Source: Methylobacterium bullatum
GTDB taxonomy: Bacteria > Pseudomonadota > Alphaproteobacteria > Rhizobiales > Beijerinckiaceae
Length of the DNA: 64,000 nucleotides
Direction: 5' to 3'
Assembly: GCA_902712845.1 (NCBI GenBank)
Contig: LR743504.1
Span: 3,756,001-3,820,000, forward strand
The position numbers were made by a program, and so were the translations under genes. The notes below the pieces were generated by a model. That model worked only from the letters and a program-made list of their open reading frames with translations. It made no database searches and was not told the DNA's origin. Below, piece after piece: positions 1 through 8,833 of the stretch; positions within the stretch are counted from its first letter, which is position 1, and the number at the start of each line of letters is the position of its first letter.

Positions 1-929
1 ACGGCTGGTCGAAGGCCGGCGACCGGCCCGTTTTCGGCATCATCACCGGGGTGAGCACGGGGGCGATGATCGCGCCCTTCGCTTTCCTCGGCTCCAGCGC
101 CGATGCGACGCTGGCGCGGGCCTATACCGAGATCTCCGCCGCCGACGTGTTCGAGTTCGGCGGCACCAATGAGGCCCTCACCGATACCTGGCCGCTCAAG
201 CGCCGGATCGACCGGATGGTGACGGGCAAGCTTCTGGCCGACATCGCCGCCGAGCACGCCAAGGGACGGCGCCTGCTGGTGGCAACCACGGCCGTGGACA
301 GCGAGCGCCCCGTCCTGTGGGACATGGGCGCCATCGCCTCCGAGGGCAGCCCGAAGGCGCTCGACCTGTTTCGCGCGATCATCCTCGCCTCCTCGGCGGT
401 GCCGGGCGTGTTCCCGCCGGTGATGATCGACGTGGTCGGTACGGACGGGAAGCGCTTCCAGGAAATGCATGCGGATGGCGGCACCACCGCGCCGTTCTAC
501 CTGGCGCCGGAAGCCGCGATCCTCGGCAAGGCCAAGGTGAGGCTTCCCACGAGCACGATCTGTCTCGTCGTCAATAACACGGTGACGCCGGATTTCCAGA
601 TGGCCACACGCACGACCCTGAGCGTGCTCGGCCGCGCGATGTCCGCCGCGATCAAGGCGCAGACCCGCGCGGCGCTCGCCCTCACGGAGCGTTTCGCGGA
701 GCGCAACGGCCTCGATCTCGAGGTGGCCGAGATCGACAACCGGTTCACGCGCACCACCTCGGCGCCGTTCGACCAGGATTACATGAAGGCCCTCTTCGCC
801 CATGGCGAACGCCTCGGTCACGAGGGCACCGCCTTCAGCCGCGGAACCCCCGCCGCCTCGATCCCCACCGGATCGACCGGTGAGCAGACCGGAGGGACGG
901 AGATGGCGACGAGCCTCGCCCGGCGCTGA
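1..929 (+). CDS. Patatin-like phospholipase family protein (5' partial)
   Basis: The reading frame is open from base 3, so the true start lies before the window; about 309 residues are visible. The nucleophile elbow GVSTG is encoded at bases 48-62 (catalytic Ser at 54-56), preceded by a hydrophobic strand, and the partner Asp of the Ser-Asp dyad is in the DGG motif at 474-479. This arrangement defines patatin lipid acyl hydrolases. The C-terminal tail is rich in Gly, Ser and Thr and looks disordered. A GTG codon at 51 falls inside the nucleophile elbow and cannot be the start. Substrate and location cannot be read from the visible part. It converges on the flavin hydroxylase gene with only 3 bp between the stop codons. 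Confidence 0.85.
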   Translation, partial: GWSKAGDRPVFGIITGVSTGAMIAPFAFLGSSADATLARAYTEISAADVFEFGGTNEALTDTWPLKRRIDRMVTGKLLADIAAEHAKGRRLLVATTAVDSERPVLWDMGAIASEGSPKALDLFRAIILASSAVPGVFPPVMIDVVGTDGKRFQEMHADGGTTAPFYLAPEAAILGKAKVRLPTSTICLVVNNTVTPDFQMATRTTLSVLGRAMSAAIKAQTRAALALTERFAERNGLDLEVAEIDNRFTRTTSAPFDQDYMKALFAHGERLGHEGTAFSRGTPAASIPTGSTGEQTGGTEMATSLARR

Positions 930-932
930 CCG

Positions 933-2135
933 TCACCGCATCAGCGACGGTGCGCCGAGGCGCGGCAGCACACCCTCGCGCATGACGACGCGGCGCAGCG
1001 GCCCGATCGTGGTCATCGCCAGCAGGCCGAACCCGCGTAGGGCGTCGACGGGGATCAGGGAGCTGAGCAGGCTGCGGTTGAGGGTGTCCACCGCCGCCGT
1101 GCGCAGGCGGGCATCCAGCGACCGGGACCGGGCGAAGCCGGACAGGGCCTGGCGCGAGCCGGGATCGCGCCCGTCCGAGATCGCGGCCAGGACGCTGTCG
1201 CGCAACGCCGCCGCATCGCGCAGGCCGAGATTGAGCCCCTGCGCTCCGATGGGCGGGAAAGCGTGCGCCGCCTCGCCGACGAGGGCGATGCGCGGCCCGA
1301 CGGGGGAGGCGACAGAGAGGCCGCGCATGGGCACGAGCCCGCGCGGCCCATCGATGCGCATGGCCCCGAGCATGGCCTGGGCCTGGTTCTCGATGGACCG
1401 CGCGAGATTGGCATCTTCCAGTTCGGAGAGGCGCCGCGCCGACCCAGCGCCGGTGACCCAGACGAGGCTGGAACGATGCCCGCCGGGGAGGGGGACCAGG
1501 GTGAACGGCCCCTGCCGGGTATGGAACTCGGTGGAGACGTCCCGGTGCGAGCGCTCGTGGGCGAGCAAGGTGGTGATGGCGGCCTGCGGGTAGGACCAGT
1601 CCCTGGTGGCGATGCCGGCCTGCTCCCGCATGCGCGAGCGGGCTCCGTCGGCACCGACGACGAGGCGCGCCGCGACGGGCCCGCCCTCTTCCAGACCGAT
1701 CCGGGCCTCGTCGGCATCCCGTTCCAGCCCCACCGCGTCGCTCTCGAACAGGGTAAGGCCGGGAGCCGACCGGGCCTGCGCCCGCAGGGTCTCCACGAGG
1801 CGGGCGCTCTCCACGTTCCAGCCGAAGGCGGGAAGGCCGATCTCGGTGGACACGAACCGGGCCGGCGGCGGGCGGAACAGGCTGCCCGTGTCATCGACGA
1901 TGTGGAGCTCGGCCAAGGGTGCGGCATGCGGCGCCACCTCCGCCCAGGCCCCCAGCGCGTCGAGGAAACGCACCGACCCGTCGAGGAGGGCGACCGTGCG
2001 TCCATCGGCGACGGGGGCGTGGCGGCCGACGAGGGCCGTGGCGATGCCCTCTCGGGCCAGGGCCAGGGCGAGACCGAGACCGGCCGCACCTGCGCCGACG
2101 ACGGCGACGTCGAAACGGGGAGGGGACGAATCCAT
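933..2135 (-). CDS. UbiH/UbiF-type FAD-dependent monooxygenase
   Basis: About 400 residues of the class A flavoprotein hydroxylase family that carries out ring hydroxylations, including those of ubiquinone biosynthesis. The N-terminal dinucleotide fold VVGAGAAGLG binds FAD, a central ADGARSRMR segment matches the family's DG motif, and the late motif LVGEAAHAFPPIGAQGLNLG matches the GD-motif region. There the usual Asp of GDAAH is Glu, a conservative change. I chose the ATG at 2135 because a GAGGAG ribosome binding site lies just upstream and the FAD fold begins nine residues later; an in-frame ATG ten codons earlier is less likely. It is divergent from the GntP permease. Ubiquinone synthesis is the most probable role, but which ring position it acts on is not decidable. 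Confidence 0.82.
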   Translation of the reverse strand: MDSSPPRFDVAVVGAGAAGLGLALALAREGIATALVGRHAPVADGRTVALLDGSVRFLDALGAWAEVAPHAAPLAELHIVDDTGSLFRPPPARFVSTEIGLPAFGWNVESARLVETLRAQARSAPGLTLFESDAVGLERDADEARIGLEEGGPVAARLVVGADGARSRMREQAGIATRDWSYPQAAITTLLAHERSHRDVSTEFHTRQGPFTLVPLPGGHRSSLVWVTGAGSARRLSELEDANLARSIENQAQAMLGAMRIDGPRGLVPMRGLSVASPVGPRIALVGEAAHAFPPIGAQGLNLGLRDAAALRDSVLAAISDGRDPGSRQALSGFARSRSLDARLRTAAVDTLNRSLLSSLIPVDALRGFGLLAMTTIGPLRRVVMREGVLPRLGAPSLMR

Positions 2136-2330
2136 GCATCGCTCCTCGGCGAGGGGTGCCCTCACCAGTCCAGTCGAAGCGGCACCGAACGGACCGCTGC
2201 CGTTTCAAATAGGTGCCGTCCGTCTCGGGTCACCTCGCTGTGGCATTGCCACGCTGCGGCTTCTAGCATCAGCTGCGCGTCCCGACAGGGGCAGAGTGCC
2301 CGGAGGTTGCCCCATCATGAGAGCGTCGTC

Positions 2331-3722
2331 ATGAGCCTCGCCATCGCGCTGCTGGCGCTCGGATTCCTGATGCTCGTCGCCTATCGCGGCTTCAGCGTCA
2401 TCCTGTTCGCCCCGGTGGCGGCGCTCCTCGCCGTGCTCCTCACCGATCCCTCCGCCGTGCTGCCGGTCTTCTCCGGCCTGTTCATGGAGAAGATGGTCGG
2501 CTTCGTGAAGCTGTACCTGCCGGTCTTCCTCCTCGGCGCGGTGTTCGGCAAGGTCATCGAGCTCTCGGGTTTCTCGCGCTCCATCGTCACCGCCGTCATC
2601 GATCTCGTGGGCGCGCGCCGAGCCGTGCTTTCCATCGTGCTGGTGTGCAACCTACTCACCTATGGCGGCGTCTCGCTCTTCGTCGTGGTGTTCGCGGTCT
2701 ATCCCTTCGCGGCGGAAGCCTTCCGGCTGAGCGAGATCCCCAAGCGCCTCATCCCCGGCACCATCGCGCTCGGCGCCTTCTCCTACACGATGGACGCGCT
2801 GCCCGGCACGCCGCAGATCCAGAACATCATTCCCACCACCTTCTTCGGCACCAACACCTGGGCGGCCCCCTGGCTCGGGCTGATCGGCGCCGCCTTCATC
2901 CTCGTGGCCGGCGTCGCCTATCTCGACCGGCGCATCGCCTCGGCCAAGGCCAGGGGAGAGGGCTACGGCAGCGGCCACACCAATGAGCCGACTCCCGTCT
3001 CCGACGAAGCCCTGGCGCATCCTCTGGTGGCGCTGCTGCCGCTCGTCGTGGTCGGCCTCTCGAACCTCGCCTTCACCGCGCTCATCCCGCGCCTCTACGG
3101 GGCGAAGACCGAGACCATGCTGGCGGGGCTCGACAAGCCCATCGTCACCACGGTCTCGTCGGTCACCGCGATCTGGGCGGTGGAACTGGCGCTGCTGGCC
3201 GGCATCCTCACGGTCTTCGTCTTCGCCTGGAAGCCGGTCTCGAAGAGCTTCGCCGAGGGTAGCCGCGCGGCGGTGGCGGGCTCGCTGCTGGCGGCCATGA
3301 ACACGGCCTCCGAATACGGGTTCGGCGCCGTCATCGCGGCCCTGCCGGGATTCATCGTCATCCGCGAGGCCCTGTCGGCCATCCCCGACCCGCTGGTGAA
3401 CGAGGCGGTGACGGTGACGGCGCTGGCCGGCATCACCGGCTCGGCCTCCGGCGGGCTGAGCATCGCCCTCGCCGCCATGTCCTCCACCTTCATCGCGGCG
3501 GCGCAGGCGGCCCATATCCCCATGGAGGTGCTGCACCGGGTGGCCGCCATGGCGAGCGGCGGCATGGACACCCTGCCCCATAACGGCGCGGTCATCACCC
3601 TGCTCTCGGTGACGGGGCTGACCCACCGGCAGGCCTATGCCGACATCTTCGCGATCACCGTGCTCAAGACGAGCGCGGTCTTCCTGGTCATCGGGATCTA
3701 CTACCTGACCGGGCTGGTCTGA
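2331..3722 (+). CDS. GntP family permease (gluconate/organic acid:H+ symporter type)
   Basis: A 463-residue integral membrane protein with about a dozen hydrophobic segments, matching the length and layout of the GntP family. Family-like features are the LTYGGVSLFVVVFAVYPFA segment in the first half, a TMDALPGTPQIQNIIPTTFF stretch, and the C-terminal ASGGMDTLPHNGAVITLL motif. GntP relatives import gluconate, hydroxy acids or 3-hydroxybutyrate; the substrate is not fixed by the sequence. The ATG at 2331 starts directly with the first membrane segment. No sugar-acid kinase or dehydrogenase gene is adjacent, so context gives no substrate clue. Confidence 0.88.
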   Translation: MSLAIALLALGFLMLVAYRGFSVILFAPVAALLAVLLTDPSAVLPVFSGLFMEKMVGFVKLYLPVFLLGAVFGKVIELSGFSRSIVTAVIDLVGARRAVLSIVLVCNLLTYGGVSLFVVVFAVYPFAAEAFRLSEIPKRLIPGTIALGAFSYTMDALPGTPQIQNIIPTTFFGTNTWAAPWLGLIGAAFILVAGVAYLDRRIASAKARGEGYGSGHTNEPTPVSDEALAHPLVALLPLVVVGLSNLAFTALIPRLYGAKTETMLAGLDKPIVTTVSSVTAIWAVELALLAGILTVFVFAWKPVSKSFAEGSRAAVAGSLLAAMNTASEYGFGAVIAALPGFIVIREALSAIPDPLVNEAVTVTALAGITGSASGGLSIALAAMSSTFIAAAQAAHIPMEVLHRVAAMASGGMDTLPHNGAVITLLSVTGLTHRQAYADIFAITVLKTSAVFLVIGIYYLTGLV

Positions 3723-3817
3723 GGCTCGGGCATCGGCACCGCGGTTCCCGATAGGCTGGACTTTCCCAGAGTGCGGGCGGCCAATGCCGCGACATCCGAT
3801 GCGACGGGAGCCTTCCG

Positions 3818-4594
3818 ATGGATCGTCGAACCTTCCTGACACTCGCGGCCGCCGGTGCCGCATTCCCGCTTGGCACGGACCCGGCCAAGGCGGAATCAGC
3901 CAAGGCGGCCCCGCCGGCGGCGCGGAACGTCGTCCTCGTCCACGGCCTCTTCGCCGACGGGTCATGCTGGTCGGAGGTCATCGCACGACTGCAGCGAGCG
4001 GGCCTCACGGTCACCTCCGTGCAGAACCCGCTGACCACCCTCGACGAGGCGGTGGCTTCGGTGCGGCGGGTGCTGGCGCGGCAGGATGGTCCCACCGTGC
4101 TCGTCGGCCATTCCTTCGCCGGCATGATCGTCTCCGAGGCCGGCACCGATCCGAACGTATCCGCCCTCGTCTACGTGGCGGCCCGGGCGCCGGATGCCGG
4201 CGAGGATTACGCGGCCCTGGCACGCACCTTTCCGACGCCCCCCGCCAGCGCCGGCATCGTCTTCGACGGAGAATACGGGCGCCTCGGCGAGGCGGCCTTC
4301 CTGCGTGATTTCGCCGGCGACCTTCCCGAGGCGAAGGCGAAGGTGCTCTACGCGGTGCAGCAGCCCTTCGCGAAGGTGCTGCTGGCGGGCAGGACCACCC
4401 AGGCGGCCTGGCGATCGAAGCCGAGCTTCTACGCGGTCTCGACGGAGGATCGGACGATCGACCCCGATCTCGAACGCTTCATGGCGAAGAGGATGGGCGC
4501 CACGACGATCGAGGTGACGGCGAGCCACCTGTCCCTGATCTCCCAGCCCGACACGATCGCGACGCTGATCCTGAACGCCGCCGGAAGGCCCTGA
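3818..4594 (+). CDS. Exported alpha/beta-fold hydrolase
   Basis: 258 residues. The N-terminus MDRRTFLTLAAAGAA is a twin-arginine-like signal followed by a small-residue hydrophobic core, suggesting export. The mature part starts with the strand VVLVHGLFADGSCW (oxyanion HG), has the nucleophile elbow VGHSFAG near residue 94, and a late His in the ASHLSLIS segment as the probable catalytic base. This is the compact alpha/beta hydrolase type in which many esterases and lactonases fall. Substrate unknown. It sits alone, 95 bp downstream of the permease on the same strand. Confidence 0.8.
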   Translation: MDRRTFLTLAAAGAAFPLGTDPAKAESAKAAPPAARNVVLVHGLFADGSCWSEVIARLQRAGLTVTSVQNPLTTLDEAVASVRRVLARQDGPTVLVGHSFAGMIVSEAGTDPNVSALVYVAARAPDAGEDYAALARTFPTPPASAGIVFDGEYGRLGEAAFLRDFAGDLPEAKAKVLYAVQQPFAKVLLAGRTTQAAWRSKPSFYAVSTEDRTIDPDLERFMAKRMGATTIEVTASHLSLISQPDTIATLILNAAGRP

Positions 4595-4712
4595 GGCATC
4601 TCGCGGGGTCAGGGCGATGCCACAGCCCGAACTCCCGTTTGCCGACTGCCGGGACCTGTCCTATCGTCCGATGCGGCGGTGCCGGATCATCGCCGGGAGA
4701 GGAGAGCTCACC

Positions 4713-4811
4713 ATGGCATTCTTCATCGGGATCGCAGGTCCCTGGCTGGTTATCGCCGTCCTCGACCTCCTGGCGATCCGCCGCGATCGGGAACTGTCGC
4801 GGATCCCGTGA
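4713..4811 (+). CDS. Possible 32-residue single-pass membrane peptide
   Basis: A very short frame beginning MAFFIGIAGPWLVIAVLDLL and ending in a charged tail RRDRELSRIP. It has one hydrophobic segment followed by positive charges, as expected for a small inner-membrane peptide. A purine-rich ribosome binding site (GGAGAGGAGAG) sits 8-10 bases before the ATG, which is the main reason to take it seriously. It ends 6 bp before the stop of the convergent gene. I do not recognise it, and at this length it could be chance. Confidence 0.35.
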   Translation: MAFFIGIAGPWLVIAVLDLLAIRRDRELSRIP

Positions 4812-4817
4812 AAAGCT

Positions 4818-5021
4818 TCAGCCTTCCGGCTCCTCGACGATCTTCAAGGTGAGTTGCGTGAACGGCCTAATTTCCCAGGCGATCCCGGCCTTGAACATCA
4901 TCACCACCCGGCAGCGGTCCATGACCTCGAAGGCGGGAAGGCCTGGCTCGGGCTGGAACACGAGCCCCGCGACGACGGCGGGATCGTAATCGGCGGGCCT
5001 GATCCAGACGATCTCTTCCAT
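4818..5021 (-). CDS. Hypothetical protein, 67 residues
   Basis: A compact soluble protein beginning MEEIVWIRPADYDPAVVAGL and ending in an acidic IVEEPEG tail. It has no signal peptide or membrane segment. A strong AGGAGGGGG ribosome binding site lies 9 bases before the ATG, and codon use resembles the neighbours, so translation is likely. I do not recognise a family. It is transcribed towards the small membrane peptide and away from the quinone oxidoreductase. Confidence 0.55.
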   Translation of the reverse strand: MEEIVWIRPADYDPAVVAGLVFQPEPGLPAFEVMDRCRVVMMFKAGIAWEIRPFTQLTLKIVEEPEG

Positions 5022-5240
5022 GGGACGCGGCCCCCTCCTGCGCAGCTGCCGGGGAACGATACCGACCGGCCTGTCTCACGCGAAAGCCGGGCGATGGTCT
5101 GCAACGGCCATGCCGCCCGCACTCGCCTCGGGCAAGGCGCCTCGATCGCCGACGTCAGGGCTCGGCTCGGCAGCACTGGGCTTGCCCCTCACAGCGGGCA
5201 GCTTATGTCGCGTCCATCGAACAGACGAGGAGAGACGACG

Positions 5241-6215
5241 ATGCCCAAGGCGATCCGGGTCCACGAGTATGGCGAGCCCGAGGTGATGCGCTACGAGGAG
5301 GTGGCGGTCGGCGAGCCCGGCCCCGGCCAGATCCGCGTCCGCCAGACGGCCATCGGCGTCAACTTCATCGACATCTACTTCCGCTCGGGTGCCTACAAGG
5401 CGGCGCAGCTCCCCTTCACGCCCGGCAAGGAGGGTGCGGGCGTGGTCGCCGCCATCGGCGAGGGCGTCACCGGGTTCCGGGTGGGTGAGCGCGTGGCCTA
5501 CGGTTCGGCCGAGGGCACCTATGCGGAGGAGGTGGTGATCAATGCCGGCGCCGCCGTGCATCTCGCCGACGGGGTCGACGACGCCACCGCCGCGGCCATG
5601 ATGCTGAAGGGCCTCACCGCCGAGTATCTCCTGCACCGGACATGCCCGGTGAAGCCGGGCGACACGATCCTGTTCCACGCCGCCGCCGGCGGCGTCGGCC
5701 TCATCGCCTGCCAATGGGCCAAGCATATCGGTGCCACCGTCATCGGCACGGTGGGCTCGGCAGAGAAAGCGGAGCTGGCGCGGGCCAATGGTTGCGACCA
5801 CGTCATCCTCTACCGCGACGAGGATTTCGCCGCGCGGGTGAAGGAGATCACCGGCGGCAAAGGCGTGCGCGTCGTCTATGACGGCGTCGGCAAGGACACG
5901 TACCCCGCCTCCCTCGACTGCATCGCCCCGCTGGGGATGTTCGTGAGCTTCGGCTCCGCCTCCGGCCCCATCGAGAACTTCAACCTGGCCCTCCTCGCCC
6001 AGAAGGGCTCGCTCTTCGCCACGAGGCCCACGCTGTTCACCCATGCGGGAACGCGGGCCACCCTCGATTCCATGGCCGAGAACCTGTTCGGCGTGGTGGC
6101 GAGCGGCGCGGTGAAGATCCCCGTCCACACGCGGGCAAAGCTCGCCGACGCGGTGCAGGTGCACAAGGATCTGGCCGGACGCCAGACCACGGGCGCCACG
6201 ATCATGACCCCGTGA
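5241..6215 (+). CDS. qor: NADPH:quinone oxidoreductase (zeta-crystallin type)
   Basis: 324 residues of the zinc-free quinone oxidoreductase branch of the medium-chain dehydrogenase/reductase superfamily, which reduces quinones or enones with NADPH. The N-terminal domain carries the GVNFIDIYFRSGAYK and PFTPGKEGAGVV motifs. The nucleotide-binding domain has AAAGGVGLIACQWAK near residue 150. No zinc-ligand cysteine pattern is seen. The ATG at 5241 follows GAGGAGAGACGACG, a good ribosome binding site. The C-terminus GRQTTGATIMTP is typical. Probably cytosolic. It is followed 48 bp later by pncA on the same strand. Confidence 0.9.
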   Translation: MPKAIRVHEYGEPEVMRYEEVAVGEPGPGQIRVRQTAIGVNFIDIYFRSGAYKAAQLPFTPGKEGAGVVAAIGEGVTGFRVGERVAYGSAEGTYAEEVVINAGAAVHLADGVDDATAAAMMLKGLTAEYLLHRTCPVKPGDTILFHAAAGGVGLIACQWAKHIGATVIGTVGSAEKAELARANGCDHVILYRDEDFAARVKEITGGKGVRVVYDGVGKDTYPASLDCIAPLGMFVSFGSASGPIENFNLALLAQKGSLFATRPTLFTHAGTRATLDSMAENLFGVVASGAVKIPVHTRAKLADAVQVHKDLAGRQTTGATIMTP

Positions 6216-6263
6216 TCCAGGTATCCCGTGATCTCGGGATCCCCTGATGACAGGACGAGGCGG

Positions 6264-6905
6264 ATGATACTCCCAGGCGAGCGTGACCTTCTCCTCGTGG
6301 TCGACGTCCAGAACGACTTCCTGCCTGGCGGAGCCCTCGCCGTGCCGGACGGCCATGCGGTGATCGACCCGATCAACCGCCTCGCTGCCTTGTTCCCGCA
6401 CGTGGTCCTGACCCAGGACTGGCATCCGGCGGGCCACGTCTCCTTCGCCTCCAGCCATGCGGGGAAGTCGCCTTTCGAGACGGTGGACCTCGCCTACGGC
6501 CCTCAGATCCTCTGGCCCGACCATTGTGTCGAGGGCTCGCCCGGTGCCCGATTCTCGTCCGAGCTTCACGTCGATTGGGCCGAACTGGTCATGCGCAAGG
6601 GCTATCATGCCCATACCGACAGCTATTCGGCCTTCTTGGAGGCCGATCGGAACACGCGAACGGGGCTCGCCGGCTACCTGCGCGAGCGCGGGTTCGAACA
6701 CCTCTATCTCACCGGTCTCGCCACCGATTACTGCGTGCTCTGGAGCGCGCTCGATGCCCGCAAGGCAGGCTTTGCCGTCACCGTCATCGAGGATGCGGTG
6801 CGGGGGATCGATATCGACGGATCGGTGGAACGCGCTTGGGCAGCGATGGCGGCAGCGGGAATCGAGCGGATCGAAAGTGGCGCTCTCGACGGCCGGGGCC
6901 CTTGA
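6264..6905 (+). CDS. pncA: Nicotinamidase/pyrazinamidase PncA
   Basis: 213 residues. Deamidates nicotinamide to nicotinate in the NAD salvage pathway. The catalytic Asp is in VVDVQNDFLPGG near the N-terminus, metal ligands are in TQDWHPAGH and the following SSH, the catalytic Lys is in VMRKGYHAHTDSYSAF, and the nucleophilic Cys is in GLATDYCVLWSALDA. These match PncA closely. The ATG at 6264 follows a GACGAGG ribosome binding site; an upstream in-frame start 12 codons earlier adds a non-conserved stretch. Probably cotranscribed with the quinone oxidoreductase. A NAD kinase, another NAD-metabolism gene, lies at the far end of the window but is not linked. Confidence 0.92.
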   Translation: MILPGERDLLLVVDVQNDFLPGGALAVPDGHAVIDPINRLAALFPHVVLTQDWHPAGHVSFASSHAGKSPFETVDLAYGPQILWPDHCVEGSPGARFSSELHVDWAELVMRKGYHAHTDSYSAFLEADRNTRTGLAGYLRERGFEHLYLTGLATDYCVLWSALDARKAGFAVTVIEDAVRGIDIDGSVERAWAAMAAAGIERIESGALDGRGP

Positions 6906-6913
6906 ATCGATCG

Positions 6914-6949
6914 CTCAGGTTAACAAAATTAGCACTTTGCTAACCTGAG
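6914..6949 (+). promoter_or_regulatory. Inverted repeat enclosing the ribosome binding site of the DUF3606 gene
   Basis: Perfect 9-bp arms CTCAGGTTA (6914-6922) and TAACCTGAG (6941-6949) with an AT-rich 18-base loop. The right arm runs into the GAGG ribosome binding site (6946-6950), 7 bases before the ATG at 6958, so in RNA the stem would hide the site. It could also be an operator for a dimeric repressor or the end of the pncA transcript; it has no T-run. Confidence 0.5.
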
Positions 6950-6957
6950 GTAATAAA

Positions 6958-7143
6958 ATGACCGATGATCTTTTGAAACGCGGCTTGCCCGACCAGCGGC
7001 GCATCAACCTCAACGAGCCCTGGGAAGTCAGGGATTGGTGCACGAGATTCGGCGTGACCGAAGCTCAATTGTGCGCAGCCGTCAAAGCCGTCGGCGTGAT
7101 GGCGAAGGACGTCGCCAATTACCTCGGCAAGCCGTATCCGTAG
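6958..7143 (+). CDS. DUF3606 domain protein, 61 residues
   Basis: A small soluble protein of 61 residues that matches DUF3606 along its whole length: MTDDLLKRGLPDQRRINLNE at the start, then a helical WEVRDWCTRFGVTEAQL segment and an ending AKDVANYLGK. DUF3606 proteins are short, common in soil and plant-associated alphaproteobacteria, and of unknown function; the helical layout suggests a small nucleic-acid or protein-binding module (inference). The leader is unusual in being AT-rich and containing an inverted repeat over the ribosome binding site. A hairpin separates it from the convergent rimO. Confidence 0.85.
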   Translation: MTDDLLKRGLPDQRRINLNEPWEVRDWCTRFGVTEAQLCAAVKAVGVMAKDVANYLGKPYP

Positions 7144-7148
7144 AGACC

Positions 7149-7181
7149 GATCGGAGGGGGGCCATGTGGCTCCCTTCCATC
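7149..7181. terminator. Possible bidirectional terminator hairpin between DUF3606 gene and rimO
   Basis: Arms GGAGGGGGGCC (7153-7163) and GGCTCCCTTCC (7168-7178) pair over 11 bases with two G-T wobbles and a 4-base loop; GAT/ATC outside can extend it. It lies between the stops of two convergent genes. No clear T-run follows on either strand, so it is only terminator-like. Confidence 0.45.
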
Positions 7182-7203
7182 GGGTAATATCCCCTTGGTC
7201 GCA

Positions 7204-8547
7204 CTAGACCGCGCTGCCGTAGAGGTCGTAGGCGTCGGCCCTCTCGATCTTCACGGTGACGATATCGCCGACCCGGAGCGGCCGGCGCGAGGTGACGTGG
7301 ACGTTGCCGTCGATCTCCGGCGCGTCGTATTTCGAGCGGCCCTTGGCGATGCCGCCATTGGCCTCGTCGATGATGACGGGCAGGCGCTTGCCCACGCGCG
7401 CCTTCTGCAGACGGACCGAGACCCCCTGCTGCGCCTCCATGAAGCGGCGCTTGCGCTCGGCCTTGAGTTCCGGCGGAACGAGATCGCCGAGCCCATTGGC
7501 CACCGCGCCGCCCACGGGCTCGTATTCGAAACAGCCGACGCGCTCGAGCTTGGCTTGCCCGATCCAGGTCAGCAATTCCTCGAACTCGGCCTCGGTCTCG
7601 CCGGGGAAACCGACGATGAAGGTCGAGCGGATGGCGAGGTCCGGGCAGATCTCGCGCCAGCGCCGGATGCGCTCCAACTGCTTCTCCTGGTTGCCCGGCC
7701 GGCGCATGCGCTTGAGCACGGACGGCGAGGCATGCTGCAGCGGCATGTCGAGATAAGGCAGGATCTTGCCCTCGGCCATCAACGGGATGACATCGTCCAC
7801 GTGCGGGTAGGGATAGACGTAGTGCATCCTGACCCAGGCCCCGAGTTCGCCGAGTTCGGCGGAGAGGTCGTAGAACTTCGCCCGCACCTCGCGGTCGCGC
7901 CATGGGCTCGTGGCGTAGCGGATATCGACCCCGTAGGCGGATGTGTCCTGCGAGACCACCAGCAGTTCCTTGACGCCGGCTTTGACCAGCTTCTCGGCCT
8001 CGCGCAGCACGTCGCCGGCCGGCCTGCTGACGAGGTCGCCGCGCAAACTCGGGATGATGCAGAAGGTGCAGCGGTTGTTGCAGCCCTCGGAGATCTTCAG
8101 ATAGGCGTAATGGCGTGGGGTGAGCTTCACCCCCTGCGGCGGCACCAGATCGAGGAACGGGTCGTGCGCCGGGGGCACCGCCTCGTGCACGGCGGCCACC
8201 ACCGATTCGTAGGCCTGGGGGCCGGTCACGGCGAGCAGGTTCGGATACTTTTCTCGAATTTCCTCGGGCTGGGCGCCCATGCAGCCGGTGACGATGACGC
8301 GTCCGTTCTCGGCCATGGCCTCGCCGATGGCCGAGAGCGATTCGGCCTTGGCCGAATCGAGGAAGCCGCAGGTGTTGACGATGACCACGTCCGCCCCGTC
8401 ATGCCGGCGCGCGAGTTCGTAGCCTTCCGCCCGCAGATGCGTGAGGATGCGCTCGGAATCCACCAGCGCCTTGGGGCAGCCGAGGGAGACGAACGAGATC
8501 TTGGGCGCGGCTTTCGCCGGGGTGGGAATGGTGACGGGTACGGTCAT
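7204..8547 (-). CDS. rimO: Ribosomal protein S12 methylthiotransferase RimO
   Basis: 447 residues. Adds a methylthio group to the conserved aspartate of ribosomal protein S12 using two iron-sulfur clusters and S-adenosylmethionine. The N-terminal UPF0004 domain holds its cluster cysteines in [23 protein letters not shown] and VTGCMGAQ. The radical-SAM core has the CxxxCxxC motif in [15 protein letters not shown], and a C-terminal TRAM domain covers roughly the last 65 residues. The PKALVDSE and GFLDSAK wording separates RimO from MiaB. The length is normal. It is transcribed divergently from pabB across a 286-bp spacer in which I see no further gene. Confidence 0.95.
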   Translation of the reverse strand: MTVPVTIPTPAKAAPKISFVSLGCPKALVDSERILTHLRAEGYELARRHDGADVVIVNTCGFLDSAKAESLSAIGEAMAENGRVIVTGCMGAQPEEIREKYPNLLAVTGPQAYESVVAAVHEAVPPAHDPFLDLVPPQGVKLTPRHYAYLKISEGCNNRCTFCIIPSLRGDLVSRPAGDVLREAEKLVKAGVKELLVVSQDTSAYGVDIRYATSPWRDREVRAKFYDLSAELGELGAWVRMHYVYPYPHVDDVIPLMAEGKILPYLDMPLQHASPSVLKRMRRPGNQEKQLERIRRWREICPDLAIRSTFIVGFPGETEAEFEELLTWIGQAKLERVGCFEYEPVGGAVANGLGDLVPPELKAERKRRFMEAQQGVSVRLQKARVGKRLPVIIDEANGGIAKGRSKYDAPEIDGNVHVTSRRPLRVGDIVTVKIERADAYDLYGSAV

Positions 8548-8833
8548 GGTCGCTCGTCGGTCGCGGCCGAGGAAAACTCGACCGGCCGTGATTCCGGTGG
8601 CTGTGATCGTGGTGGCGGAGGGTGCCGGGTTGCGGTCTCCCTATACGCCCATCCTCGCGCGGTTGCGAGGGCGGCGGTTCCGGGCATCATGCCGACAGCC
8701 TGCACGGCCCATGCAGCCCGCGCGGCTTCCGTCGAACCGCGACCCGTGTCACCTGTGGCGCGTTATCAGGAAACCATGCCGCAGGAGGGGCCCGTGTCCC
8801 AGCCCGCGCGAAGCTCTTAAGTCCGACAGCATC

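Noticed and set aside
5076..6701. Long minus-strand open frame opposite the quinone oxidoreductase and pncA
   Set aside because: A GC-rich shadow frame of two well-supported genes, with His/Arg/Gly-rich composition and no motif.
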